The position numbers were made by a program, and so were the translations under genes. Below are positions 1 through 7,794 of a stretch of DNA of 32,729 bases, one piece after another. Where the stretch lies: contig DJXF01000004.1 of NCBI GenBank assembly GCA_002449635.1, positions 1-32,729 of the forward strand, in the 5' to 3' direction. The notes below the pieces were generated by a model. The model was not told the origin of the DNA. It did not search any database and worked only from the letters and a program-made list of their open reading frames with translations. This DNA comes from Clostridiales bacterium UBA7011. Its GTDB lineage: Bacteria > Bacillota > Clostridia > Oscillospirales > Butyricicoccaceae. The stretch's first letter is position 1; every line of letters starts with the position of its first letter.

Positions 1-765
1 CGCCTTCAGGCGAATGACCTGATCGTTCGGTGCAGACGCATTGAGCAGCGCCAGAGAGTCCGCAAGCGCCTTCTGTACGGTCATCAGTGCCTCGGCCTGG
101 CCCTGGGCTTCCTTAATCTGTGCCTCCCGCTTTGCATCGGCGCGCAGAACCATCGATTCTTTTTCGCCCTGTGCAACGAGAATGGCAGACTGCTTCTGAC
201 CTTCCGCAACGAGGATCGCTTCGCGGCGTTCGCGCTCTGCCTTCATCTGCTTTTCCATGGATTCCTGAATTGCCTGCGGCGGAATGATATTTTTCAGCTC
301 GACACGGTTTACCTTAATGCCCCATGCATCGGTTGCCTCATCGAGAATCGTGCGCATTTTGCTGTTGATGACATCGCGCGAGGTCAGCGTCTCATCCAGT
401 TCCAGATCACCGATAATATTTCGGAGTGTAGTGGCTGTCAGATTTTCAATGGCTGCCATGGGGTTTTCTACGCCGTAGGTGAACAGCTTCGGGTCGGTAA
501 TCTGAAAGTAGACAACCGTATCAATCTGCATTGTGACGTTATCCTTGGTAATAACCGGCTGCGGTTCGAAATCAACAACCTGTTCCTTCAGCGTAACCTT
601 GCGTGCAATTCTCTCAATCAGCGGCATTTTAAAATGCAGACCGGTCTGCCATGTTCCCTGATAGGAGCCGAGGCGTTCAATCGTATACGCCTTAGCCTGC
701 GGGACGATTTTAATATTGGATACCACAACAATGAGAATAATTGCCAGAATAATCAAAAAAATCAT
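1..765 (-). CDS. SPFH/Band 7 (stomatin-like) membrane protein, partial at its 3' end
   Basis: The first 255 residues are visible and the C-terminus lies beyond the left edge. A short hydrophobic N-terminal anchor (residues 2-16, rich in I/L/V) is followed by an SPFH domain (about 20-180) with the typical run IVPQAKAYTIERLG, then a charged Glu/Lys/Ala-rich helix (about 175-235, EKQMKAERERREAI and KREAQIKEAQGQAEA) like that of QmcA/HflK/stomatin proteins. Proteins of this family form oligomeric scaffolds at the membrane. The ATG overlaps the nfeD stop by four bases (ATGA), and its ribosome binding site AGGAGG lies inside the end of nfeD, so the two are translationally coupled. SPFH proteins and NfeD are known partners. 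The cellular role is not given by the sequence. Confidence 0.9.
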   Translation of the reverse strand, partial: MIFLIILAIILIVVVSNIKIVPQAKAYTIERLGSYQGTWQTGLHFKMPLIERIARKVTLKEQVVDFEPQPVITKDNVTMQIDTVVYFQITDPKLFTYGVENPMAAIENLTATTLRNIIGDLELDETLTSRDVINSKMRTILDEATDAWGIKVNRVELKNIIPPQAIQESMEKQMKAERERREAILVAEGQKQSAILVAQGEKESMVLRADAKREAQIKEAQGQAEALMTVQKALADSLALLNASAPNDQVIRLKA

Positions 766-1226
766 AGTTTTCCTCCTCCATTCGTTTGACAGCGTTCCAC
801 CATCGCCTTGACGCCGGATATATCGCGCACGACAACAGTTTCTCCTTCCGGAATCATAACGTCTTTCTCAATATTTCTCGCGGTCCAGATCTGCCCCATC
901 AGGCGAATCTGGCCGGTGCCATGCTGATTGTCAATCGTCTCAATGACAATCGCGGTCTGATCGAGAATGCGGTCTGCATTTGTCTTATCCTGCCGTGTGC
1001 GCAGTGCACCGCGTAGGAGCGGACGAAGAACCAACAGCATAGCAAAGGATGCGATTAGGAAAACAGCAAACTGCACTGTCGTGCCAAATCCCAACGTCAC
1101 GGCGAGCAGTGCACCAATGCACCCCGCAGCGAACCAGATTGTGATGAGCTGTGTGGTAGCAGCTTCCGCTACCAGACAAACAATCAGTATAATCAGCCAA
1201 AGATAAACAGGCTGCGTCAGAGTCAC
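762..1226 (-). CDS. NfeD-like membrane protein, short form
   Basis: This is a 154-residue protein. The start is a GTG, chosen because AAAGGAGG lies about 9 bases upstream; a TTG ten codons further up would place this Shine-Dalgarno inside the gene. Three hydrophobic segments (about residues 8-24, 28-46 and 50-70) are followed by a soluble beta-rich OB-fold-like domain (about 85-148), containing DQTAIVIETID and GETVVVRDISG. That is the layout of short NfeD proteins, which lack the N-terminal ClpP-like protease domain of long forms. It overlaps the SPFH gene by ATGA; NfeD proteins are known to act with SPFH partners in membrane organisation. A promoter candidate precedes it at 1305-1313. Confidence 0.9.
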   Translation of the reverse strand: MTLTQPVYLWLIILIVCLVAEAATTQLITIWFAAGCIGALLAVTLGFGTTVQFAVFLIASFAMLLVLRPLLRGALRTRQDKTNADRILDQTAIVIETIDNQHGTGQIRLMGQIWTARNIEKDVMIPEGETVVVRDISGVKAMVERCQTNGGGKL

Positions 1227-1304
1227 ATCGCTCCTCCTCCTTTCTGTGATAAACAATCACCGAGTCTCTAAATATATAGAAAAGCATGTGGCTTCTTCCT
1301 TATG

Positions 1305-1313
1305 ATTATACCA
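1305..1313 (-). promoter_or_regulatory. extended -10 promoter candidate for nfeD-SPFH
   Basis: The minus strand reads TGGTATAAT, a perfect -10 with the TGn extension. No good -35 lies at 16-18 bases, as allowed for extended -10 promoters. It sits just after the groEL terminator and about 80 bases before the nfeD GTG, so it would give the pair its own transcript. Confidence 0.5.
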
Positions 1314-1340
1314 TGAGAATTTCTGTCTGGGTAGACTTTC

Positions 1341-1377
1341 TGAAAAGAAAACAGGCACAACCCGAAGGTCGTGCCTG
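1341..1377 (-). terminator. intrinsic terminator of groES-groEL
   Basis: On the minus strand, a 10-bp stem CAGGCACGAC/GTTGTGCCTG (one G-T pair) with a CTTCGG loop is followed by TTTTCTTTTC. It begins about 20 bases after the groEL stop codon. Confidence 0.9.
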
Positions 1378-1397
1378 CCAAATCATTTTGGGACTAA

Positions 1398-3026
1398 TTA
1401 ATACATACCGGGGCCCATATCGGGGGCAGCCGGAGCAGCCGGAGCCGGCTCCTTGATGTCCGTTACAATCGACTCTGTGGTCAGAACGGTTGCAGCAACA
1501 GAAGCTGCATTCTGCAGAGCAGAACGGTTGACCTTGGTCGGATCCACAATACCGGACGCAATCATATCGCAATAGTTCTCGGTATAAGCATCGAAGCCAT
1601 AGCCGACCTTGCCGGATTCACGAATCTTCTCGAGAACAACTGCGCCGTCAATACCTGCGTTCGCTGCGATCTGCTTGATCGGCTCCTGCAGTGCCTTGAC
1701 AACGATGTTGACACCGGTCTTTTCATCGCCCTGTGCCTCGTCAGCAACCGTCTGCACTGCAGCAATCGCATTGACATACGCTACGCCGCCGCCGGCTACG
1801 ATGCCTTCTTCAACCGCAGCGCGGGTTGCATTCAGCGCATCCTCAACGCGCAGCTTCTTTTCCTTCATCTCAGTCTCGGTTGCAGCGCCGACCTTGATGA
1901 CAGCTACGCCGCCCGCCAGCTTTGCGAGTCTCTCCTGCAGCTTCTCACGATCGAAGTCAGAGGTGGTGTTCTCAATGGCATGACGGATATTCTCAACACG
2001 AGCTGCGATTTCCTCTGCAGCGCCTGCGCCGTCAACAATGACAGTACCTTCCTTATTGACCTTGACCTGACGTGCACGGCCCAGCATATCCAGCGTTGCA
2101 TCCTTCAGCTCCAGACCAAGCTCTTCAGAGATGACCTGACCGCCGGTCAGAACAGCGATATCTCTCAGCATTTCCTTGCGGCGATCGCCAAAGCCCGGTG
2201 CCTTGACGGCAACACAGGTGAACGTACCGCGCAGCTTGTTGAGCAGCAGCGTGGACAGTGCCTCGCCTTCCAGATCCTCGGCAATAATGAGCAGCTTCTT
2301 GCCGGTCTTGACAATCTGCTCCAGCAGCGGCAGCAGATCCTGAATGTTGGAAATCTTCTTGTCGGTAATCAGGATGACTGCATCGTCAAGAACAGCTTCC
2401 ATCTTATCGGTATCGGTAACCATATACGGGGTGATATAGCCGCGGTCAAACTGCATGCCCTCTACGATCTCAGAGTATGTCTCTGCGGTCTTGGATTCCT
2501 CAACGGTGATAACGCCGTCTGCAGAAACCTTATCCATAGCCTCAGCAATCAGCTCGCCGATGGTATCATCGCCGGAAGAAATGGCAGCAACGCGAGCGAC
2601 ATCGCTGGAGCCCTTGATCTTCTCGGAATTCGCCTTGATGGAATCGATGGCAGCGGTTACGCCCTTGGCAATACCCTTGCGCATAATCATCGGATTTGCG
2701 CCTGCGGCGACATTCTTCATGCCCTCACGGATGATAGCCTGTGCCAGAACAGTTGCCGTTGTGGTACCGTCGCCAGCCAGATCGTTGGTCTTGGTTGCAA
2801 CTTCCTTGACCAGCTGTGCGCCCATGTTCTCAAACGGATCTTCCAGTTCAATGTCCTTTGCAATGGTGACGCCGTCGTTGGTAATCAGCGGAGCGCCGTA
2901 CTTCTTGTCAAGAACAACGTTGCGGCCCTTCGGACCGAGAGTAACCTTAACCGTATCGGCCAGCTGGTCTACGCCGCGGCCCAGTGCACGGCGAGCTTCC
3001 TCGCCGAAAAGAATCTGCTTTGCCAT
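1398..3026 (-). CDS. groEL: chaperonin GroEL (Hsp60)
   Basis: The 542-residue 60-kDa chaperonin is full length. It forms the double-ring ATP-driven folding chamber in the cytoplasm together with the GroES lid. Nucleotide-site motifs are intact: GPKGRNV (31-37), DGVTIAK (51-57) and GDGTTTATVLAQ (85-96). GEEARRALGRGVDQLADTVK at the N-terminus and AGGGVAYV in the second equatorial part are typical. The C-terminal tail is unusual: it ends in an Ala/Pro stretch and DMGPGMY, not in a GGM repeat. The gene is 48 bases downstream of groES and shares its CIRCE-controlled promoter. A good ribosome binding site (AGGAGGCT) precedes the ATG, and an intrinsic terminator follows. Confidence 0.99.
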   Translation of the reverse strand: MAKQILFGEEARRALGRGVDQLADTVKVTLGPKGRNVVLDKKYGAPLITNDGVTIAKDIELEDPFENMGAQLVKEVATKTNDLAGDGTTTATVLAQAIIREGMKNVAAGANPMIMRKGIAKGVTAAIDSIKANSEKIKGSSDVARVAAISSGDDTIGELIAEAMDKVSADGVITVEESKTAETYSEIVEGMQFDRGYITPYMVTDTDKMEAVLDDAVILITDKKISNIQDLLPLLEQIVKTGKKLLIIAEDLEGEALSTLLLNKLRGTFTCVAVKAPGFGDRRKEMLRDIAVLTGGQVISEELGLELKDATLDMLGRARQVKVNKEGTVIVDGAGAAEEIAARVENIRHAIENTTSDFDREKLQERLAKLAGGVAVIKVGAATETEMKEKKLRVEDALNATRAAVEEGIVAGGGVAYVNAIAAVQTVADEAQGDEKTGVNIVVKALQEPIKQIAANAGIDGAVVLEKIRESGKVGYGFDAYTENYCDMIASGIVDPTKVNRSALQNAASVAATVLTTESIVTDIKEPAPAAPAAPDMGPGMY

Positions 3027-3074
3027 AGTAAAAATAGCCTCCTAAATTCAGATGGATAATAATCGTTCCGGCAC

Positions 3075-3359
3075 TTACTCTACAACTGCCAGAATGTCGT
3101 TCTGACGGACAACGATCAGTTCCTCGCCGTCGATCTTGACTTCTGTGCCGGAGTACTTGCTGGTGATGACCTTGTCGCCGACCTTGACCTGCATGACAAC
3201 TTCCTTGCCGTCAACAACACCGCCGGGACCTACAGCCAGAACTTCCGCTACCTGCGGCTTCTCCTTCGCCGTACCGGCGAGAATAATGCCGCTCTTGGTG
3301 GTTTCTTCCGCTTCGGTCATCTTAATGACAACACGATCAGACAAAGGCTTGAGCTTCAT
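3075..3359 (-). CDS. groES: co-chaperonin GroES (Hsp10)
   Basis: The 94-residue protein begins MKLKPLSDRVVIKM, the family start, with AGGAGG 9 bases upstream; an upstream in-frame extension would lie in the operator region and is not used. The mobile loop is visible around residues 15-32 (EAEETTKSGIILAG). The roof-loop/core motifs VLAVGPGG, VKVGDKVITSKYSGTEVK and a final VRQNDILAVVE are canonical. It caps GroEL rings. It is the first gene of the groES-groEL operon and is controlled by HrcA through the CIRCE element directly upstream. Confidence 0.99.
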   Translation of the reverse strand: MKLKPLSDRVVIKMTEAEETTKSGIILAGTAKEKPQVAEVLAVGPGGVVDGKEVVMQVKVGDKVITSKYSGTEVKIDGEELIVVRQNDILAVVE

Positions 3360-3400
3360 AAGATAAATCCTCCTAAGATGATTAAAATAACAATTTGATG

Positions 3401-3427
3401 TTAGCACTCAATCAACCCGAGTGCTAA
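3401..3427. promoter_or_regulatory. CIRCE operator (HrcA site)
   Basis: The sequence is a perfect match to the CIRCE consensus: TTAGCACTC, a 9-base spacer, then GAGTGCTAA. It lies between the promoter and the groES start. HrcA repressor binds such sites and releases them on heat shock. The hrcA gene itself is not in this window. Confidence 0.98.
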
Positions 3428-3432
3428 CATGT

Positions 3433-3464
3433 ATTATATTAGCTCATTTATTGAAAATACGCAA
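3433..3464 (-). promoter_or_regulatory. sigma-A promoter of groESL
   Basis: On the minus strand TTGCGT (3459-3464) is followed 17 bases later by TAATAT (3436-3441), which overlaps a perfect TATAAT (3433-3438, 20-base spacing). The start of transcription would fall at or just before CIRCE, so HrcA binding would block it. Confidence 0.7.
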
Positions 3465-3791
3465 GTGTTTTTTTCCGATTTTGCCAATATTTTTGTAAAT
3501 TATTTATGAATGGCCCTGACAGCGGCGTTTTTACCGGTTCTCCCGCTTTTTCAGAACTTTTTCCGGCGGTAATTTCGATTTATTGTCAGCGCACTCGAAG
3601 GCTCAGCAATGCATTTCCGTATTACATGAGCGCATTCCTCCGTTCACTCGCTGCCTCGAAACGGCTTCCCGTGATGTATTTGAAATCTCTATGACACGCT
3701 GTCACATAATATATTTCCGCAAAGCATGGACAATAAACTTTTTTGACAAAGAAACTCATTGCAAAGTTTCGACTCCCCTCAGGAAATTCCG
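3465..3791. other. non-coding AT-rich gap between groESL and the serine hydrolase
   Basis: No gene can be supported here. Short open frames exist on both strands, but none has a ribosome binding site, recognisable motifs or codon use like the neighbours. The one visible structure is a small dyad, TGACA-CGC-TGTCA, near 3691-3703. Confidence 0.5.
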
Positions 3792-3838
3792 TCAGAAAAA
3801 CAGCTTTTCGCACCCAAAGCAAGCGCAAAAAGCTGTTT
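3792..3838 (-). terminator. terminator of the rlmL-like / serine hydrolase pair
   Basis: The arms AAACAGCTTTT (3798-3808) and AAAAAGCTGTTT (3827-3838) pair on the minus strand, extended by GCG/CGC, and are followed by TTTTTCTG. It lies about 60 bases after the stop codon. The sequence is A-rich on the other side too, so it could work in both directions. Confidence 0.65.
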
Positions 3839-3896
3839 CGATCAAAGTTCGTCTGCAATAAAATGCAGCCGACAAAGGGAATGGTGTATCATTTGC

Positions 3897-4757
3897 TTAT
3901 GATTCCTCAGCAAGCCTGACAACATCATCTGTAAGCTGCTGAATTTTGGCGTATGCTTCGCACGCTTCCCAGGCCACGGCAATCCGTTTTTTCCGGCTGT
4001 ACAGGAGCATTTGTCCGTTCATACCGCCTTTCTGCCAAAAAGAGGAGTTTTTGATCGGGTAAAAATCGAACCTGCCCTGCTCTGCCGCGGCAATCCAGTC
4101 TTCTGTTACAATCTGCCGACCGTTGTATGCCCCCTGATTCAGATACAGCCAACCGATTTTGACCATATCATCTGTCCGCATATATGCGCCTGTCGCGCCG
4201 ATGGTATGATTGCGCGGACAACGCGTCCATGCCGTATGCTGAAAATCGAGAGGTTTCAGCAATTTCTGCCGGATAAACGTGTCCGCCGGCATTTGAACAA
4301 GCTGTTCCACCACCAGTGACAGGAGATAATGCGCGCCATCGGTATATTTCCGATAAGAACCCGGGCGGAATTTCGGAGGATAGTCTAAAATATATTTCAG
4401 ATGATTGTCTGTTTCATATGTCCGAATATCATCCCTGTCAATGTCGATCACCCCGGAATCCACTCCCATTCGGTGAGATAATGCGTGCCGGACCGTTACG
4501 TCATTCCATATGGGATCATACGGGAAATCGACAAACGGCTGGATAATCGGCAAAATCCGATCATCAAGCTTCAGTTTTCCTTCATCCATCAGCATTCCCA
4601 CTGCTGTGTTGAGAAACACCTTGGTGACAGAGAAAATATTGCCGCAGTCATTGCACGGCTGACAGCAGGCGCAGTGTATGACTTCCTCTGTCTGAACTGC
4701 AATCTGATAGACATTCAGCTTATTCTGTCTGATGTATTCCTGAATGGTATGTATCAT
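3897..4757 (-). CDS. serine hydrolase of the beta-lactamase (class C / S12) fold
   Basis: A 286-residue protein with no signal peptide, so probably cytoplasmic. The S-x-x-K motif is SVTK (43-46). It is followed by the usual VRHALSH stretch (89-95) and a tyrosine at Y138 in YTD, where the family normally has YxN. A KGG (243-245) sits where the third KTG/HxG-like motif is expected. These place it with penicillin-binding-protein-like or esterase-like serine hydrolases; the substrate is unknown. Five cysteines (C29, C31, C32, C35, C38) crowd the strand just before the catalytic serine, which is unusual. The ATG overlaps the stop of the THUMP methyltransferase by ATGA, so the two are co-translated. 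A terminator follows. Confidence 0.85.
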   Translation of the reverse strand: MIHTIQEYIRQNKLNVYQIAVQTEEVIHCACCQPCNDCGNIFSVTKVFLNTAVGMLMDEGKLKLDDRILPIIQPFVDFPYDPIWNDVTVRHALSHRMGVDSGVIDIDRDDIRTYETDNHLKYILDYPPKFRPGSYRKYTDGAHYLLSLVVEQLVQMPADTFIRQKLLKPLDFQHTAWTRCPRNHTIGATGAYMRTDDMVKIGWLYLNQGAYNGRQIVTEDWIAAAEQGRFDFYPIKNSSFWQKGGMNGQMLLYSRKKRIAVAWEACEAYAKIQQLTDDVVRLAEES

Positions 4758-5959
4758 TTTTGTCGATGATCGCGGTTTTTATGACCATTTTTCGTGTGGA
4801 ATTTGGATCCGCCTGCAGGGCGAAAACGCTTTCTCTTTTCCGGCGGCTGATAATACATATACAGATTGCACCGGATCATGCCGTTGTACAGCTTGCGTTT
4901 TTTGTCCGCCTTTGCGCCAAAATACTCTTCAAATTTCTCATCGGAGCTGATAATATACTGCTTCATGGGCGAACGAACGGCATTTGCGCCAAAGCTGTGC
5001 AGCAGCTTGCGCGCAGACGTGATATCCATCATGCGTTCTCCATACGGCGGATTGCAGATCAGCGTTCCTTCCGTTCCGCGCAGCAGCAGCTCACGGGCAT
5101 CCTGCTGATGAAAACGCACGGTGTGTGAAACACCGGCTTTTTTTGCATTTTCCTCCGCCAATGCGACACAGCCTGCGTCAATATCACTGCCGCAGATGTC
5201 ATAGCTTCGGTCGCGGTACATGGTGTCCATCGCCTGTTCTCTTGCCTGTCTCCAGTATTCAGCATCCATCCAGTTCCACTTTTCCGCGTCGAAGGAGCGC
5301 AGCAGACCGGGTGCGCGATTCATGGCAGCCAATGCCGCTTCAATCGCTATCGTTCCCGAACCGCAAAACGGGTCGAGAAACGCACCTCGTCCGCGAAAGC
5401 GCGCAAGATGCACCATCGCAGCTGCAAGTGTCTCACGCAATGGCGCTTCATTGGCGTTCGCACGGTAGCCGCGTTTGTGCAGACCTGCACCGGAAGTATC
5501 CAGATATAATGTCGCTATGTTGTTGCGGATAGAAAACTGCACCTGACAGCGCGGACCGGTCTCTTCAAACCAGCTGATGCCATACGATTCCGACAGGCTC
5601 TTGACAATCGCCTTCTTGATAATGCTCTGGCAGTCCGGAATGCTGTGCAAATTGGAATCGAGCGCATATCCCTTGACCGGAAAAGCACAGTCCTTTTCGA
5701 TAAAATCCAGCCAGGGCAGTTCATATGTCCCTTCAAACAGCTCCTCAAAGGTTCGCGCAGAAAATGACCCAATCTGAATCAGGACGCGTTCGGCGCAGCG
5801 CAGCCAGAGGTTTGCCCATATCAGTGTGCGTTCGTCTCCGGAAAAACGTACACGGCCATTTTCAACCCGAACATCCTCCAGACCGCCGCTGTGGCGCAGT
5901 TCATCTCCGACAATGCCCTCCAGTCCGAACAGTGTCGGACAACAAAATTCGTAATTCAT
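4754..5959 (-). CDS. THUMP-domain class I SAM-dependent RNA methyltransferase (RlmL/YpsC-like)
   Basis: A 401-residue protein. The start at MNYEFCCPTLFGLEGIV has AGGAGAAGG 8-10 bases upstream, and FGLE is the family's beginning. A THUMP RNA-binding region covers about 50-150. The methyltransferase follows with FLDPFCGSGTIAIEAA (SAM-binding motif I) and the catalytic NPPYGER (motif IV). This is the layout of Bacillus YpsC, which corresponds to the RlmL half of E. coli RlmKL that makes an N2-methylguanosine in 23S rRNA; the exact target here is inferred. The C-terminus is a basic tail (KKRK, KRKRF) that may bind RNA. A serine hydrolase gene overlaps its stop. Confidence 0.92.
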   Translation of the reverse strand: MNYEFCCPTLFGLEGIVGDELRHSGGLEDVRVENGRVRFSGDERTLIWANLWLRCAERVLIQIGSFSARTFEELFEGTYELPWLDFIEKDCAFPVKGYALDSNLHSIPDCQSIIKKAIVKSLSESYGISWFEETGPRCQVQFSIRNNIATLYLDTSGAGLHKRGYRANANEAPLRETLAAAMVHLARFRGRGAFLDPFCGSGTIAIEAALAAMNRAPGLLRSFDAEKWNWMDAEYWRQAREQAMDTMYRDRSYDICGSDIDAGCVALAEENAKKAGVSHTVRFHQQDARELLLRGTEGTLICNPPYGERMMDITSARKLLHSFGANAVRSPMKQYIISSDEKFEEYFGAKADKKRKLYNGMIRCNLYMYYQPPEKRKRFRPAGGSKFHTKNGHKNRDHRQK

Positions 5960-6009
5960 GCAGATAATCCTTCTCCTGTATTGTGCACCCCAGTACACCT
6001 ATGGCATCC

Positions 6010-6038
6010 ATTTTACAATACTTTATCCGCTGAAACAA
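6010..6038 (-). promoter_or_regulatory. promoter candidate for the THUMP methyltransferase
   Basis: The minus strand carries TTGTTT (6033-6038), a 17-base spacer and TAAAAT (6010-6015). It would give a leader of about 45 bases. It is divergent from the plus-strand promoter at 6069-6096. Confidence 0.5.
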
Positions 6039-6068
6039 GAGCAATCTGTTGTTCCGCCGTGTTTCGCG

Positions 6069-6096
6069 TTGCATTTTTTTGCCGTTGTGTTATACT
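6069..6096 (+). promoter_or_regulatory. promoter candidate for the DUF4364 gene
   Basis: TTGCAT (6069-6074), a 16-base T-rich spacer and TATACT (6091-6096) lie about 40 bases upstream of the ATG. Confidence 0.55.
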
Positions 6097-6135
6097 GAAT
6101 AAGAACGAAATGACAGATTGATTCGAGGTGTTCCT

Positions 6136-6675
6136 ATGATCCGTTACGGCTTTATCCGCACAAAGGATGAAATTAAATTTCTTATTTTAACTTGTATGAC
6201 CTATCTGCCGTTTCCGGTGTCCTATGACGCTGTCGTGGATATCTGTACCTGGTGTGACGATGGATTCGGTTATTTTGAACTGTCCGAAGCATTCGCGGAG
6301 CTTCAGAGTTCTGCGCATATCGAAAAATCGTCTGACACCGGAGAAGAGCTGTTCTCCATCACACAAAAGGGGCGGGATACTGCCGAGGCATTTCAGAATC
6401 GGCTGCCTTATACGGTGCGTGAGGCGGCTGAGCTTTCCGCGCTCCGCGTCATTCGAAAAATCCGGCGTGACGCGCAGATTTCCGCAAGGACAGAGCAGTT
6501 CGGAGAGAAAGATTTTGTGATAGAGCTTTCGATGGAAGATGTTTTTTCCATTCGTATGAATGTGGTCAGCCGGTCGCAGGCGGCACTGCTCGAACATAAT
6601 TTTAAGAAACACGCGGAGGAAATGTATCAGCAGCTGCTGTCTGCATTGACCCGCAGCTACGAAGAAACCGAATAG
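6136..6675 (+). CDS. DUF4364 family protein (winged-helix-like)
   Basis: A 179-residue protein whose overall pattern matches the Firmicutes family DUF4364: an N-terminal helical part with FLILTCMTYLPFPVSYDAVVD cut into helices like a winged helix (about 12-85), then EELFSITQKGRDTAEAF, which resembles the beta-wing of winged-helix regulators, and a C-terminal alpha/beta part. The family has no proven function; a DNA-binding or regulatory role is inference from the fold. The ATG was chosen because GAGGTG lies just upstream; a TTG six codons earlier has no such site. A UUCG-loop terminator follows directly. Confidence 0.8.
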   Translation: MIRYGFIRTKDEIKFLILTCMTYLPFPVSYDAVVDICTWCDDGFGYFELSEAFAELQSSAHIEKSSDTGEELFSITQKGRDTAEAFQNRLPYTVREAAELSALRVIRKIRRDAQISARTEQFGEKDFVIELSMEDVFSIRMNVVSRSQAALLEHNFKKHAEEMYQQLLSALTRSYEETE

Positions 6676-6679
6676 CCGG

Positions 6680-6705
6680 AAAAGGCGGAGTTCGCTCCGT
6701 CTTTT
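6680..6705 (+). terminator. terminator after the DUF4364 gene
   Basis: AAAAGGCGGAG and CTCCGTCTTTT form an 11-bp stem (one G-T pair) closed by a TTCG tetraloop. The next gene starts only 36 bases later with no clear promoter, so it may rely on read-through. Confidence 0.8.
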
Positions 6706-6740
6706 GTGCTGTCAGAATCATACAGGGGATTGAGATTATC

Positions 6741-7595
6741 ATGTCAAAGAAAACAAAAGGAATTCTTTTCATCACTCTGTCAGCCTTCTTTTTTGCGCTG
6801 ATGAATTTATTTGTGCGTCTGTCCGGCGATTTGCCGCTGATGCAGAAGAGCTTTTTCCGCAATGCCGTTGCATTTCTTTTTGCGCTGGCTGTATTGCTGC
6901 GGTCGGAGAAAAAATTTCAGTTTCAGCCCAAAAATCTGCCGCAGCTTATCCTGCGCTCGACATTCGGCACAATCGGTATTTTATGCAACTACTATGCCGT
7001 CGATCATCTGGTGCTTTCCGACGCGTCGATGCTCAACAAGCTGTCTCCGTTTTTCGCAATCATTATTTCCTATCTCTATCTGAAGGAAAAAGTCACACCC
7101 TTTCAGGTGTCCGCCGTTGTCATTGCGTTTATCGGCGCATTGTGCATCATCAAGCCCGGCCTCTCCTCCCTCACGACCGGACCTGCACTGGTGGGAGCAC
7201 TCGGCGGGCTCGGCGCAGGAGCGGCCTACACCATGGTTCGCAAGCTGAGCCTGAACGGCGAGCGGGGACCGTTTATTGTCTTCTTCTTCTCCGCCTTTTC
7301 CTGCCTTGTATGCGTCCCGTATCTGCTCGCCGCTTTTCACCCGATGACGCCGGAACAGCTCGTATTCCTGCTGCTCGCAGGCTTTGCCGCAGCAGGCGGT
7401 CAGTTCAGCGTTACAGCGGCCTATGCCAACGCACCCGCGCGTGAAATTTCCGTGTTTGATTATTCTCAAATTGTCTTTGCCGCACTGATGGGCTTTGTGT
7501 TCTTGCAGCAAATCCCCGATTTCTGGAGTGTAATCGGTTATATTATCATCTGCGGCACGTCTATTGCCATGTTTTTCTACAATCAAAAACACTGA
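6741..7595 (+). CDS. EamA/DMT-family transporter
   Basis: A 284-residue integral membrane protein with about ten hydrophobic segments arranged as two EamA repeats (about 1-135 and 145-284), typical of drug/metabolite transporters of the RhaT/EamA type. Visible landmarks are GILFITLSAFFFALMNLFVR in helix 1, LYLKEKVTPFQ before the end of repeat one (the conserved E..t..q motif) and an equivalent FLQQIPDF in repeat two. The substrate cannot be told; relatives export metabolites or amino acids. The ribosome binding site is weak (AGGGGA). It lies just after a terminator of the upstream DUF4364 gene and ends at its own strong terminator. Confidence 0.9.
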   Translation: MSKKTKGILFITLSAFFFALMNLFVRLSGDLPLMQKSFFRNAVAFLFALAVLLRSEKKFQFQPKNLPQLILRSTFGTIGILCNYYAVDHLVLSDASMLNKLSPFFAIIISYLYLKEKVTPFQVSAVVIAFIGALCIIKPGLSSLTTGPALVGALGGLGAGAAYTMVRKLSLNGERGPFIVFFFSAFSCLVCVPYLLAAFHPMTPEQLVFLLLAGFAAAGGQFSVTAAYANAPAREISVFDYSQIVFAALMGFVFLQQIPDFWSVIGYIIICGTSIAMFFYNQKH

Positions 7596-7654
7596 TGGAA
7601 CAAAATGTATTTTGCTGTTTCTCTTGAGCGGGATGCATACAATCTGAAAAAGGA

Positions 7655-7687
7655 GCAAAAAAGCGGCGTGACCCGAGGTCACGCCGC
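7655..7687 (-). terminator. terminator of hpf
   Basis: A perfect 11-bp stem GCGGCGTGACC/GGTCACGCCGC with a 3-base loop is followed on the minus strand by TTTTTTG. The plus-strand side has no T-run, so it serves the minus strand. Confidence 0.9.
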
Positions 7688-7732
7688 ACATTACATCATT
7701 TCACACGAACCGATCAGACCGGTTTTCATCTG

Positions 7733-7758
7733 CCGCGCATAAACTGCGCGGTTTTTTT
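7733..7758 (+). terminator. terminator of the EamA transporter gene
   Basis: CCGCGCA and TGCGCGG form a 7-bp stem with a TAAAC loop and are followed by seven Ts. It stands between the two converging genes, beyond the hpf terminator, so each strand has its own stop signal. Confidence 0.85.
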
Positions 7759-7794
7759 CTGTCCGGATCTGATGCTATCTATAGAAAAGCATGT

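Noticed and set aside
1227..1256. Upstream TTG start of nfeD
   Set aside because: The strong Shine-Dalgarno lies inside that extension, directly before the GTG.
1980..3059. Long plus-strand open frame (359 codons) opposite groEL
   Set aside because: The opposite strand is clearly groEL. Frame opening is a by-product of codon bias; no ribosome binding site or homology.
3622..3858. Short minus-strand frame in the groES-serine hydrolase gap
   Set aside because: It runs through the terminator hairpin, has no ribosome binding site and no recognisable family.
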